Shown here in pieces: positions 51,936-64,000 of a DNA stretch of 64,000 nt; positions within the stretch are counted from its first letter, which is position 1, and the number at the start of each line of letters is the position of its first letter. The notes under the pieces were generated by a model. It saw only the letters and a program-made list of their open reading frames with translations. It was not told where the DNA came from and searched no databases. A program made the position numbers and the translations under genes. Source of the DNA: Hymenolepis diminuta (taxonomy: Eukaryota; Platyhelminthes; Cestoda; Cyclophyllidea; Hymenolepididae); assembly GCA_900708905.1 (NCBI GenBank), contig CAADRB010000002.1, positions 4,641,661 through 4,705,660 of the forward strand, in the 5' to 3' direction.

Positions 51936-52718
51936 ATCTTATGCAGAAAATTGGATATCAATGATGACAGTGGTATGTATCAACGGAAGTCTGGTGAGCT
52001 CAAATATGTCAATCGAATTTCTAATGAAATTGTGTTCCAGAACCTTCTGCTGAATGCTGGTTCTGTTATGATTTGCCCTTTGCTAGTTTTGTCCATAAAA
52101 ATCTCACGAATGGAGTTTATGTAGTAAACATGGACATGAGTAAACAATGTACAGGGAAAAAATAAGACTCAGAAAGAGGAACGTCTCTTAAAAATTTGAA
52201 TCAACAGCCTGGTAAAAAAAACCAATAGCCAGATCGAAGAAGAACATGAATAGGATAGAAAATCGCCAGAAGAACCCCCACGAACGTGTTACAAAAATGA
52301 GCAGAAAGAAGGTGAAGAAAAAGAGGCAAATTCCAGAACTGATCTCTACAGTAGTCAACGAATCGAAAGTGAAGGCCATCGAGAGATAGAGAATGGAGAC
52401 TTAGCAGCAAAATCACTGGTGAATGCAGAACTTCATTCCAAATATACGAAGTGAAAGTTTCAAGCGAAAAGAATGGAAAATAACGAAAAGGGGAGGAAGC
52501 AATGCCAGAAAAGCTGTAAGCTGCTTTCGTGAGCTTCCTGATGGAAAATCCACAATGGAATTACTTACTAGAAGAGGAATCAGATTGAATTTACATCACT
52601 GGCCTGAATATTCTCCTGAATATGGGATAGGTTGCCATGAATGGATGCAGAACCAACCGAATGACCTCAGGAAAATCCAAAGAAGTTCTACGAGGAAGGC
52701 ACGACTTAAAGGGTGAGG

Positions 52719-52960
52719 TGTCAAGAGAAAATATAATTAAGTAAAATATTAAATATATTCCTTGGCAAAATTTATGTTTATTTTATATTTACTTTCCACT
52801 ATTATTAAAAGTTACGTTTCTCCAATAAATTGTTTAGGCGACATTATGTGAATTAAATTAAAACGTAGATAATTTGGGTGGAATTGCAAAAAGTTTTCGT
52901 TGTAAAAGCGAGAACTTCTGTTTTCTTACTTCTTAGGTGAGCATCGAATTGCAGATCGAG
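52719..52960 (+). repeat. 3' LTR of element B
   Basis: Begins TGTCAAGAGAAAATATAATT after AAAGGGTGAGG, the polypurine run. Pairs with 51190-51410. The segment ATAATTTGGGTGGAATTG is also similar to TAATTTGGGGGAAATTGG of the element A LTR, so A and B belong to related families. Confidence 0.55.
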
Positions 52961-53494
52961 AAACTTAAAATATACGCCTTTATGCTCATCTTATATAAGT
53001 TCTGCTAATTCTTAATTTTAAATTTCACAAGTAAAACTGATAAATTTCTATGTTTACTACATTTTTAAGTGAGGAAAGCATTTATTAATGAAATGGCTAA
53101 GGCCTCTTTAATTGTTAAAAATGTGCTTTTAAAAGATGTATTTTAAATGTGGAAGACTTTTAAATATTTGAGCAAATAGGAAGCAAATTAGGAATTTTTC
53201 CTAATTAATTGCCCACTGAGGTCAAGTGCTCAAAATATCTGAACAGTTAAGAGGCATTATTACATACATTCCTTACCGATAACTCACAGCCTACGTTTTT
53301 GTCACACCTTTGAGCATGATTCGATAAAATTCGCATTCAGCAAATCAAATTGGCTAAATCTGTAAACTATGAAGGCTTCAGATCCCTTAGTAGATAACAG
53401 GCGTTAATGAATAGGAGTCCATAATTATTTGTCTATGAGTTCTGTGTAATGTTCGACACTATTTTCGCAGCTGATTAAGATAAATATGATAAAT
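52961..53494. other. Short gene-free stretch
   Basis: AT-rich; nothing recognised. Confidence 0.45.
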
Positions 53495-53947
53495 TTATGC
53501 TAACTTCAACTTCATGGATATGTTTCCTTCTATAATATACATATGCTCTCTCCCTTTCTCAGTCGTTCTAACAATAACCGTCCTCATGCCATGAAGAATT
53601 GGTCCGTCTTTTGTGTATGGATATGAGTGAACGCGACCTGTTTGTCCCACGGCTTGTTCTAGGTATATTAAGGTGAAAGGGGTGGCGCGTGGGCAGAAGA
53701 AAGGAGGAGAGGAGAAGAATGAGGCTGACAGGCTCCCTGAAGACACAACGAACAGCACAGGTTGGCTGGCGCTGCTCTTACTGCTGCTCACATGCGGGAG
53801 AACATGTTTAGTGCGTCCATGCGTCTTTTGCCCTCTCCTACTCCTACTCATGGACATGAGTAGAGGTGCGTGCAAACATGAACTCCGCACGTCTTTGGCC
53901 TGTACGCTTTTGTTTGTGTCTGATGTGTTGCTGCTACGAGTTGCCAT
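53495..53947 (-). CDS. Uncertain open frame of 150 codons in a GC-richer island
   Basis: From ATG (53945-53947) to a stop at 53495. The product is Ser-rich and basic in the first half (SMSRSRRGQKTHGRTKH), with no domain I recognise, no signal peptide and no splice evidence. The surrounding 53640-54010 is clearly less AT-rich than its neighbours, which favours something functional (exon, promoter or a foreign insert) but also lengthens chance open frames; the opposite strand is open for 101 codons over the same stretch. I cannot tell whether it is translated. Confidence 0.2.
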   Translation of the reverse strand: MATRSSNTSDTNKSVQAKDVRSSCLHAPLLMSMSRSRRGQKTHGRTKHVLPHVSSSKSSASQPVLFVVSSGSLSASFFSSPPFFCPRATPFTLIYLEQAVGQTGRVHSYPYTKDGPILHGMRTVIVRTTEKGREHMYIIEGNISMKLKLA

Positions 53948-56900
53948 TAAATGCTGCTTGATACTGACGACATGTTGAAGCGCAGAAGAACTATGTGTTG
54001 GAAGAATCACCTTTGAATAATGGAGAAGAGGGATTTTTCTTTGGTACGTTCGTGCATGTAATTTTCCACTGCTTTCGAAATATATTCCAACATATAGTCT
54101 CTTTCGTATTCATAGTCATCTAGATTTGATGAGAGTTTACTTTAGAGCCGTGGTCTGTGTGGAAAATTATAACGATAATGAGTATGGATTCAGTCTTAGG
54201 AAAGATCATTCAAATTGTTGTAGATGCTGATTTGAATTGTTAGGCAGGAAATCAAACATTTTTGCTTTTTTAATATGAAATTAAAAATTGCATATCCTTT
54301 CAAAGAATTTAAATCTGTGCCTGCCGCTTTGATTTGGAACTTCGAATATAAGTCGAATTAGATCCATTTTAGGCAAATTGTCGCCTTATTTCATCGTAAT
54401 AGTCAAAAGAAGGCTTTCTTAAGAAACCTATCTTACAGAGTTGGGTTGGATTTAATCGGATTTTACTGAAGTTTTACAATCATAGGTCTTCAATAAATAT
54501 TTCTCACATCATGACTTCATTGTACTAAGAACAAAACTTGCCTTAACAGCGATTAAGTGTTCGAAAAATTTCGATAGCTGCAGATTGTAAGTCTGTTACT
54601 TTCTGCACAGTTCCTTTAGGAAATTAATTATTAAGGAAATTGCCTGTTAACGACTATTTTGATTTATCGCCATTATGCCATATGCTCCAGGCTCACTTGG
54701 CATACAAATTAGAGAACACTGTGATAATTATGTTTATTTGTTTTCTTTAATGCGCTCTGATATATTTACTCAACGGTCACCATAATCGTTATATGTTCAC
54801 ATTGCATGTAATGATTTTGCCAAAAGATTTTGAAATCAATTTAATTATCTCCAAACATCACTCGTGGGAGCCTTAAATTGTTTAGCAACTAATTAGCCTG
54901 TGTTTATGAATTATTAAGTCATTCTATTAGACTTTTAATTGGACTCTGATTAACAGCACAAGGGATATGATAACTCAAACAACCCCTCCCTACCATTATG
55001 GCCTTGACTAGACATCTGTTTAAACCAATCAAGAGGAACTTTTTCAAGCTAGACATCAGTACAATTTGGAGGGAGGTTAGTTGATTGCTCATTATGACTT
55101 GGAGCAGTGGGCAAGCTCTTTCATCTTACTTCTGCTAACTTTGTTGTTTGCATATTCTGCCACAGTAACTGTTGTGAATGTATTTTTCCAATGTTTTCTC
55201 AAAGAGCGGAATTCTACCTAGTGATGGTACGTTTCACCTGATGTCGTAAATGCTTACGAGACGTGCATTCCGGACGTAAATGGCTGTTTAATGCCACTTC
55301 GTAGATTGCATAGTCTCATAAGTGCCATCGACTCAGTCGATCGCCCTAATACATATTCGCAATACATATTCATTATTCTATGTCACTTTATAACTATAAA
55401 TATCTTGTACTTTATATTTTATATTTTTAGTATTCTTTTATGTCATCTTATTGTCTCGATATCTATAAATTTACTCCCTTTAGAGATAGACGTTCTTGAC
55501 TGATGTGGCTGCTAATTGGATAGAATTCAATCTCGCCATTGTAAAGCATTATATCTTTGTCAAACTGCTGTATTTTAATACCTGTTTTAAATATTGCTAT
55601 CTAATTAAATCGCTACATAACCAACTTGAAAATGTTTTTTTAATTTATCCGACCAGTAGTAAAAAGGTAACGCCATAACTAGTATGATGATAAATTTCCT
55701 TACCTTATCTAACATGTTATATTGCATTTTTTCCCTAATACTACACTTTTCATTGATATCATATAGATTTGAAGGCATAAGAAACCTTAATGAATCCTTT
55801 GACTTCTAATCTTAATTATAAAAATATATCAGTACTTAAAATATATTTAAAATTTTGTTAATGTTAAAGGAATTACACATACAAATTTAACCGATACTTT
55901 AGAATAAATTAAGATAGACTTCGGCGAAAAGCATTTTCTGAATTTGTCAAATTTCGGCATGACGAAATCAAGAATATCCACAATATGTCAGGGTGTGAAA
56001 GGGAGACAGGAAATGAGATTTCTAAGTCACCAGATTTCTTCTAGGTGTTTTTCAATTATGCCTTTTGTAGTCGCTTTCATTTCATATATCAAACATTCAC
56101 TTTAATAATTTTAAAGCGTAAAAGTTTTATTGCTATTCCCAAGAGGAAATTCAAGCATTTATTGTTTAGAAAGTATCAAATGTTCGCCTTGATGTTAATT
56201 CCTTGACTTCAGCGGTTGGCTATCTCTTTTATACTTTCCTAACTATATTAATCATTTCGATATAATTTTATTTATGATAAAGTAATATTATGTTATCAAA
56301 GCTCGGGATATTTTAACTAAATCCAAAGTACCATTTTTTTATTTTTCCAAATTTAGTTTATCTCATTCCAGGGTTTTAAGAATGTATTGGAGCCCTATAT
56401 GAAGAGATTTATTTCTCGGCTTCTTAGGCTATTTCACATTACTTAATAGCGTGTGCTTTTGGAACGTAATTTTAACCTGTAAAAGATTGGTGAATAATTT
56501 GCACAACTTAGAAAAATAAAGTATATTATATTTACGGCTCAACTCAACAGTAGATGACGACTTATCAAATGATTGCTAATGTAAAAATTTCCCAATTTAA
56601 TAAAAGTCAAGATATCTTAGAGAATTCTACCGATGATATAGTATCTCAATTAAGGTCAGACCAAAATTGGAAATTTTCAAGTCTATTAGCTATTGAATAC
56701 TGGGATGTCGAAAACATTGAGTGGCGTATCGCTGAACAAACAAATGGAGATCAAATGTTGTATTCCCTCTAGAGAACTATCCGAGTCGAAATTCACTTAC
56801 AAACTTATACTTAAAACAAGAAAAATTTAATTGTGTTTCCATATCGACTGATATAATTTAAGCACCTCCTTTTCACATTTTGAGGAGAACAGGCTTGTGG

Positions 56901-58472
56901 GACTGGTGACCCGCCCTAATTTTATCACTTCTAATCCGTGTTTAACAGTATTCTCATCATCTCGTCACCTTCTAGAATTCTTGGCCTCATCTTCAATTAA
57001 AGACCCTAAGAAAAATTAAGGAAAGAAATTTGACCTTTGCTTACTATTATTTTTCATTATCAGCATTATTAACCCCATTTTGAGACAGGATAAGTACTTT
57101 AATCAGAGTAATATTACATCGTTGAATATTGATATTTAATAGTGTTTTTCACTATTGGAGTAAAATATGAGACGATGATGGCCCTTGAGACTTTGGTCAA
57201 TATGAATCCTGAAGATGTCTAAAAACTGCATTTACATATTTAAATGAATAATTTAGTATGTTTTTCAACACGCAATTTCATTCTGTTTTGAGATACATCA
57301 TTAAATTTACAAATAACATTCTTGAAATATTATTTGAATCTTTTCTTTGTACTATTTACTTCATATTCAGTTTATTTGATATTTTGTATTTGTATTTTTA
57401 ATGCAACTGTAAGATAGAATATGCAAAGAAATTATTTTTAATTTTATTCCAGCGCCAAATATTGAATGAGGATAAATAAAACCTATTTATTTACATCATC
57501 ATTCCATTTAAACACCGAGTTCTCTCTTATAACAAAGCAATTCTAAGAAATATAATTAGGGATAATTCAATTTTGCAAATCTCTAGTAATAAGGTATTTC
57601 AGGTCTTTTTTGCACTATTTAATTAGATGGATATTTAAATATTCTTGAAAATACGTTGTAAAATATAATTAAAAATAACTGGAAATATAATGCGCTATTT
57701 TCCAGAGTATTGTGTGACTTACGTGAAAATAAATTTCAGTTAGAAGTCTTAAAAATCCGGTCTCTTAAAAATCATCAAGGGAAAATTAATTTAAGTTGTA
57801 AATAGCCGCTGTCTGTGTCTTCAAAATGTAGGACTTAAAACTCGTTTACCTAGTGACCTTTATCGGATAATTTAATTCAGAAGAGAATTATTTGTTTATA
57901 TATTTAGGGACAAAAGCAAACTTTTAAATAAATAAGCTAATTTTAATAAACTTCCAGGTCTAAGAAATTGGAATGTTAGACAATTAACAACTTTATCATG
58001 CAATTAAAAATTAAATTCGCTAAATTTTGTGCGTAATAAACTAGAAGCCAAGCAAAAATGATCAAAGACCAGCACATCTTGACGGTGCCTTATCTTAGTT
58101 TACTGTGAGAATCACAAAGAGATGATTTTGACCAATCAGGAAGTTAAACTTAGCTCACCGTATTTAAACGCGGGTTTGAAATATAAAGTGATGGCTTGGA
58201 CAACACATCAAAAAATATGTAAAATCTATTGCATTTAGATCGGAACATGGATGTGAAAGCAACAAATATAAAATTTGAAACACTGCGTTAGATAGTAACT
58301 ACAAATTAATTAACATAAGCTATTTAATATTATTTCCTCAGTAGCAAAAATCTTTAAAATGATCAACGGTATGTGTCCGAAGAATGTGCACACTTCCTGC
58401 GTCAGTAAAATTTAATCCCAACCCTTTGAAAATGTTCCTTTGAAAAAAGATTACCTAAGTCGATTGAACAGC

Positions 58473-58493
58473 TTATTTATTTATTTATTTTTT
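58473..58493. repeat. (TTTA)n microsatellite
   Basis: About four TTTA units followed by a T run. Confidence 0.7.
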
Positions 58494-59126
58494 CGTGTTC
58501 TAAGTAGAAATTGAATAGCCGGCACATTTATGAAAATACTACGCAACTTTCAACTCAGAAATAGTCTAAATCCAGTATTGTTCGACTTATATGTAAATAT
58601 TGCATATAAGAATGCGATTTCAAAGTAATTAAATGTAAGTATATCATTGAGTGAGGAAATCATCCTGCAAATTAAAAATATTTACGATTAAAGTTAACTT
58701 AAAGTATGCTCGCTAATGAATGGCCATGAGAATACGTTATCAAAATCTCCCCAATTTTTATCTCCCCCAAAACAATTTTTAAAACATTATTGTAAAAAGG
58801 ATATCTTCCTGACTCTTGCATTCGAAGAATCTCCTCTACAATGGCCTTAAAAATTGCAGACGGCAATTCGAGTAGTTGAAAAAGCACTGTTGAATCTGAA
58901 ACCAGTGCCATTATATACTGAAATTACGTAATCCCTGTAATATACAGTAATTTAGTTGTAAGACAATTCAAATCTTGTGGCGAAATCATTCAAATAAATA
59001 TAAAATGCACGACAATTTTTTGACTACCTCACAAGGTAAGGCTTGCGATCAGTATATAGTATTCAGACAGAAGGGAGTTGAGAAGCCTGATGGCCAATTC
59101 ATATTTCATGAAAATCTTATAGATAT

Positions 59127-59143
59127 ACATATATATATATATA
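59127..59143. repeat. (AT)n microsatellite
   Basis: About seven AT units after ATAC. Confidence 0.7.
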
Positions 59144-59589
59144 GGACGAAAGTGTAAACCGAGTAAGAAAGAGATAACTAGTGAAAATGCCTTTAAATAT
59201 TATTTCATAAATCATCATTAGTTCTGCATGGACTTGTGTTTTTTGAACAAAGCTTATTATCATAGTCAATAAAGGATAATCACACTAAACTGAAGGATAG
59301 ATAATCGCAGAAATAAGTAAATAATGAAATTATGCAATTGTTAGCACAATAAAGATTAATTTTATGATATGTGCAGCATGAAATGTTGTAAAATATCTCC
59401 GCGGTCTGAAATTAATGATAATTAAATGGAATAGTGATCAAGAAAAGCAATATAGCAGTATAGTATAGAACACAATTTTTCGTTAGTATGAATTTAGGAA
59501 GGGGACCAATTTAGGCCAGTTATCACCTCTCAGAGCTAATGATCTTTTTAAAAGCTAAGAATCTTTCCAAGAGTTAAGTAGAACTATGT

Positions 59590-59745
59590 GTATATTTGAT
59601 AACTTGGGATGAATGTGAGGAAAAAGGGGGAATGAGTAGAAAGAGGAATTGAGAGGAGAAAGGAAAGCTTCAGTATTGAGCGAGGACAATGCGGATTGTA
59701 AGGACCTGGCGAAATGGAGAACAATAAAGCAGTTAGAAGGTTTTG
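59590..59745 (+). repeat. Dispersed repeat F, copy 2
   Basis: Aligns with 43290-43445 in the same orientation (shared blocks listed there). Ends near AATAAAGCAGTTAGAAGG. Non-coding. Confidence 0.55.
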
Positions 59746-60539
59746 CAACCTTTATTGACAGGGTATGACGTATGTGTCAATAGATGCGCATTATTAAGTG
59801 AGAAGAAGCGAGAATATGTCAGAGTGCGGAGGTATTATAGGTTTCGCATATTACATCAATACCTGTTCACAAAATGCCTTTAACAATATTGAACACTGCT
59901 ATATCAACAACCTGGTATAGCAGTTATTTGGGTTCAATGCTTTTAAAATAATTGAATTATATTAAATAGTGAGTAAAATAATTAATCCAGTTTGTTAAAT
60001 TAAATAATGACCTTGAATGCCTTTTGAATTAGAGTTAATGCTTCAAAACATTATGTTCAATTCCTGATTTCGGACTGCTCATTTCGATAGAAACCAAATC
60101 AATGGATTTGTAAAGTCAATGTAATATGACCAATCTTTTACACAAATCACCATGTATTTTGCTTAAAAGCAGCAAAATGAGTCCTTCAAGAAACTAAATT
60201 TTGTATAACTTTGTCATCGAATTGTCGAAAAATCGTAAGTTCTTCACTAAATCCTTTTCCATTTTCTTAATTATGCAGAAATATCGACCAAACGTACAGT
60301 TATATACTCATTACCTAAAAATTGGCGCAGATCAAAAATCAACAATAAGTCCGCCCCATCATCCAGTTTTATGTTAATAGGATTCTGATATACGCTTATT
60401 TATATTGACAGCTGATTTGTCAAACGAAGCATAATCAGATGGCCACATGTACAGAAAAAATTTCAATATCGGCAAATAAGGTCTTTTCATGTATTGCGCG
60501 TGTACTGACTCATACCCCTGCTCAAACTCTTAATTGTCC

Positions 60540-60665
60540 TTCAGTGAACAAAGAAGGCGAAGTCGGTCAACCGTCTTATCCTAATTCATTGCTCTTGCTC
60601 TGGACCATCTGGAATGTCCTCACTTTTTCCTCCTAATTCCTTGTTCTACTTCTTTACCTTTTCCT
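60540..60665 (-). repeat. Dispersed repeat F, copy 3, inverted and shortened
   Basis: The reverse complement reads GAAGTAGAACAAGGAATTAG, GAGGAAAAAGTGAGGA and, at its right end, AGCAATGAATTAGGATAAG then ACGGTTGAC, matching copy 1 but lacking about 20 bp in the middle. Confidence 0.45.
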
Positions 60666-61027
60666 CTCTCATTCATCGCTAATTACTTAATAAACCTATA
60701 GTCCTGTTAGCCGTAGGAAGATCGTTGTTTCTGTGAGGAGATATGAAGCTTAACTTGGTTTGGCTTCTAAAGTTGCTTAACTCTGCATTAGATCTACTTT
60801 AATTCCATTAGAACGGCTAGCATTCAGAGGAACAAAATGTTAATGAAAGAGAAGGAGAGATATCCACAGACTATAAATGTTACGAACTCCAATGAATAAT
60901 CACTTATATTCATCCTCAGAACTTCAATTAATTCTTCACAATTGCAGTAACTAACCTAATGATTGACCATAACTGATTTAATTTGTTTGATTCGCGTCAC
61001 CTATTTCTGCAATTTTAAGTAAAGTAT

Positions 61028-61260
61028 TGTTCGTCAGTTGTGCTTTGGCCATCGTACGCGTCTGCCATGTCAGAAATCGGGTTCGATTCCCATCGACGCA
61101 CATCCAGTAACAGGAATGGCCAGCAGCGGCAGTTAAGTCTGGGAAATATGGAGAGTAGCAGAATTCGAGTTTCTCACCAAGGAAGCTCCATGATGTCACC
61201 CTCTGCCCAAGAAGGGCATTTGAAAACGCTTTCCTAAATAGACCTGGGACTTAAAAAAAT
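61028..61260 (+). repeat. tRNA-derived SINE
   Basis: A perfect Pol III B-box GGTTCGATTCC (61080-61090) sits in a tRNA-like T-arm (loop TTCGATT), followed by CGACGCA like an acceptor 3' strand. The upstream half fits a tRNA only loosely and the A-box is weak. A body of about 150 bp continues to a short A-rich end (ACTTAAAAAAAT, near 61250). The lost pairing in the T-stem outer bases argues against a working tRNA gene. The body does not obviously match the other tRNA-like repeats here, so it may be another family. Confidence 0.6.
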
Positions 61261-64000
61261 CGAAGTAGTATATCCTTCCTTACAAAAGGGGTTATATTAC
61301 ATAATATATACAATAAGTATCAACTACAAGCGAAAAAGCAAACTTGACAAATGAAACCGTTTTAATCAAGGCTCTATTCAATCCCCTGAGAATCGGTTAT
61401 TTGTTTTAGTTAAAAGTGCATATCTAATAATGTATATTCTGTCAATCATAAAAGGGTTTTAAAATTTATGAATTCAGGGATGCATAAAACGTCAAATTGA
61501 AGGCGGTTGCCAATGAAGTATATCCAGGTAAGTATCTACCAAATAAAAGAGAAATAATAAAGAATTCATAGAAAGATGTGTCAAAATGAAATTAAGAAAA
61601 GGCTTAACCTATTTTAATAACTTTTAATTTATAAGATGCCTTCTAAAATATATAAAATGTCAATTAATTATCTGAACTTTTAACTCTCCCAAACGAGTTG
61701 TTGTTGAATAAGGTTGCGTCCGCGTTATTATCGGTGCTACAACTATCAAATTTATTTTATCATTTTATATTATTGCTGTTTTGGCCCTTTTTTCAGAAAA
61801 TTACTTCGCGGTATTCAATCCCCTCTTCTCATGCAACTAATTTTGAAGCACGGCATTTATTCAAATGGTTGAAGGTGGATATGAAAAAGCATGTTATCTA
61901 GGTGGCTATGGTTCTTGCTGAGGTATCACCTCTTTAACTTCTTGCAGTCACTACATAACAAGATAGAGAAAGGAAATATCACTGATCGCAGAACTTTAAT
62001 GGACACAGAGAGATGCAGAGGGCATGTGTTGTGTTGGTATAAGGAGGGAATATTTACACTAAGGAGTTGAAGGTAAACAAATTGGATTAGTCAACTACAA
62101 ATCCTCGATCAGTAGGGAAACACTGACTCTACGGGCTTCCTGTATTTGGATGTCGTTCAGGTTACTCGATCGCAAGTAGTGAGCATCACAGGGTCTCGGG
62201 TGGCGAACTGAAAAGTGAGATCTGTTTGACTCACAGAAGAAAATGTAGAAGGAAAATAATCACAAAATAAATTATAAAATTTCGATTGAAATTTTTATTC
62301 TAGAAAGTTGTAATAAACGTGATCACAGCGAAATTGTCACTCAATTCATGTGTAAATCAGTCGCTTTACAATAGACCTGATTCATTTATCGTTGAAATTC
62401 ATCAATGTAACCTTTCCTTCAAAGATCGGCATTAAGCGGTATATGAAGGCGTAACAATTGCCTTCACCGTCCTTGACTATATTTTAACATTTCCACAATA
62501 GGTACAATTTAACGCATTGGGAGTTGAAGCCTAACAAATGGTCTCATTCTTCTCAAGAAAATACTTTTGCAAACAATAGAATTGAGTTCCAAACTGTCTA
62601 TGTATGATTTATAAAAAGAACATGTACATAAAACACCCGGCGGAGTAATGTCAACATAATGAAGATTGGGTGGATTTCATGGAAAGACAGTAGGTGTTTG
62701 CGTTAAAGGCGCATCAAACGCTTTTTCCAAAAATTTAAGAAATTTTATACAGCATGAAATTTTGTACCGATCCACAGAAATGAAGAGCTTGTCGTTACAA
62801 TAATCTCTGCAAATTCATTGTTTAGCACAATAAACTGTTGAATATCTACGTGTATCTATTTACATAACAAAACTGACTTCATTTATCAGACATAGTATTC
62901 TGATGTGTTTGTTATTTTAATTCAAGAGTTTAAGCGCTATGGACTGTTATTTAATCAATTTAATCACAGATTCTAATTAAAACAGAATTTGGACAGGAAG
63001 GTGTATCGCCCTCAAAACAATATCTACAGAGTGGAAAGAACAGTGGAATAAAAGTCCATCTTGAAATCGTGATTCCTCAGACCGAATTACGATTGTTTTT
63101 TCTTCAAGGTCTTATGCCTTGAGATATTCAAGGGGCACGGCTTTAGATTGGGACTTAGAAATGAAGATAGTCGGATAACAGTTGCAATCAGTGTCAGTTT
63201 TTAAGAGTGCAGATCTACATTCGTATTCATTTTTGTAATCCTATATTTCACCAACCAGCAGAAAGCGCATGCGCTGAAACCGGAGGATCGTAGAAAATTA
63301 GGTGACATTACTCAAATTAGACATTAGTCGATACAGCTAAATATTTTAACTAAAAATAGATTATTTTTGAATCCTAGTTAGGGGAAAAAACGTTATATCT
63401 TTCAATTGCAGAAAAAGATTTCGCAGAACCAGGTGACTATAAGGATCCTTCTCGCGAATATGACTAGGTCTAGACATACATTAACAAGCAATCACAGAAT
63501 ATTTTTTTTGAGGTAAAGTCCATAATTGGAGGAAAATATATTAGACTAATGGTGACCTGTGTGGTGGGTCACAATAATTGCTCTCGAATGTAAATATACT
63601 GGTATATTGGGTTGGCAAACCATAAAGTAGAGCAGCCACCCACAGTGAAACAGAAAACTCACTTGATTAAATTAATAGTCTCCAGATAATTAGAACTGCT
63701 GAGACTTAAAAGCAATTTCAAGGACACGCACACAGATTGTGATATTTTAAAATGCAGATTATTTCGTTGAGAATTATGCTGACAAACACATGCATCACGA
63801 AAGTGTAACATGTTATATTGCACAAAATTGTCAGAATGTAACTATGTCAGTAAAATATCGCAAAGGAATAGGCATTGACTTAGTGACATATGGCTATTTA
63901 CTTAAGTAACACCTAGGTAGGGGAAAAAATTGTTAAACAATTTATCAATGCGATTGACTATTACACACCAGTGAACCCGCATCGAAAAATCTTGATCTTC
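61261..64000. other. Gene-free right end
   Basis: AT-rich sequence; no gene, RNA or repeat recognised. Nothing indicates a gene running off the right edge. Confidence 0.5.

Larger units (their letters stand above)
51190..52960 (+). mobile_element. Element B: LTR-gag-LTR deletion derivative of a gypsy element
   Basis: LTRs at about 51190-51410 and 52719-52960 flank only 1.3 kb. The internal part has a partial gag (51461-51935) and the 3' purine-rich region (52130-52718) shared with fragment C; RT, RNase H and integrase motifs are absent. The two LTRs align over TGTCAAG-GAGAAAATATA, AAATATTAAATAT, TCCTTG, a GATA-TTTGGGT block and TTTTCT, with many changes. Either a gag-only non-autonomous element or an internally deleted copy. 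Confidence 0.65.
54011..59589. other. Gene-free AT-rich stretch
   Basis: Two short ATG-initiated frames look protein-like in composition but match nothing I know: 56554-56772 (+, 72 codons, containing YWDVENIEW) and 58699-58911 (-, 70 codons, beginning MALVSDSTVLFQLLELPSA). Simple repeats at 58473-58493 and 59127-59143. No RNA gene or transposon signature. Confidence 0.45.

Noticed and set aside
58699..58911. 70-codon minus-strand frame beginning MALVSDSTVLFQ
   Set aside because: Plausible codon composition but no homologue known to me and no partner exon; kept only as a remark in the regional entry.
61028..61099. Possible functional tRNA gene
   Set aside because: The B-box is perfect, but the A-box is weak and the T-stem and acceptor do not pair well; a SINE head is the better explanation.
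1..64000. CRISPR arrays, operons, bacterial ribosome binding sites or phage genes
   Set aside because: No regularly spaced repeats and no prokaryotic gene organisation; the spliced homeobox gene shows the DNA is from an animal.

Overview
The window is AT-rich animal DNA. It holds one confidently recognised gene, a three-exon NK6-class (Nkx6) homeobox gene on the minus strand (5872-11206), surrounded by a long gene-poor region rich in decayed transposable elements. A split homeobox with GT-AG introns, tRNA-derived short interspersed repeats and Ty3/gypsy LTR elements point to a bilaterian animal. The style of the gypsy pol fragments and the base composition make me lean towards a flatworm. That is an inference, not something the sequence proves.

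Layout. 1-5871: 3' flank of the gene, non-coding, with two decayed tRNA-like repeats (about 965-1075 and 4390-4745). 5872-11206: Nkx6. Exon 1 carries an eh1/TN-like repressor motif, exon 2 carries homeodomain residues 1-46, and exon 3 carries residues 47-60 plus a proline-rich tail. Intron 2 (3.3 kb) has two near-identical palindromes 200-430 bp from exon 2. Paired CCAAT boxes lie about 310 and 360 bp upstream of the first ATG. 11.6-43.3 kb: no recognisable gene. It contains a gypsy integrase/3'-end fragment (17.6-18.1 kb), a 116-bp inverted repeat with about 90% identical arms (21.2-21.7 kb) and tRNA-like repeats near 27.6 and 29.6 kb.

41.7-53 kb is a transposon cluster, all in plus orientation. 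Element A (43847-47816) is a nearly full-length but frameshifted Ty3/gypsy element with gag, RT, RNase H, integrase and two LTRs. C (50090-50800) is the 3' end of a related element. B (51190-52960) is an LTR-gag-LTR deletion derivative that lacks pol. An unclassified repeat (R) occurs at 41761-42159 and again right up to the left LTR of B. Another unclassified repeat (F) has copies at 43.3, 59.6 and, inverted, 60.6 kb. 53.5-54.0 kb is a GC-richer island with a 150-codon open frame of unknown meaning. 54-64 kb is otherwise empty except for a tRNA-derived SINE at 61.0 kb and simple repeats.

The only working gene I can support is the Nkx6 regulator, whose surroundings look like the gene desert typical of developmental transcription factors. 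I found no convincing new biological system. The best leads are the intronic palindrome pair, the long inverted repeat and the two unclassified repeat families.
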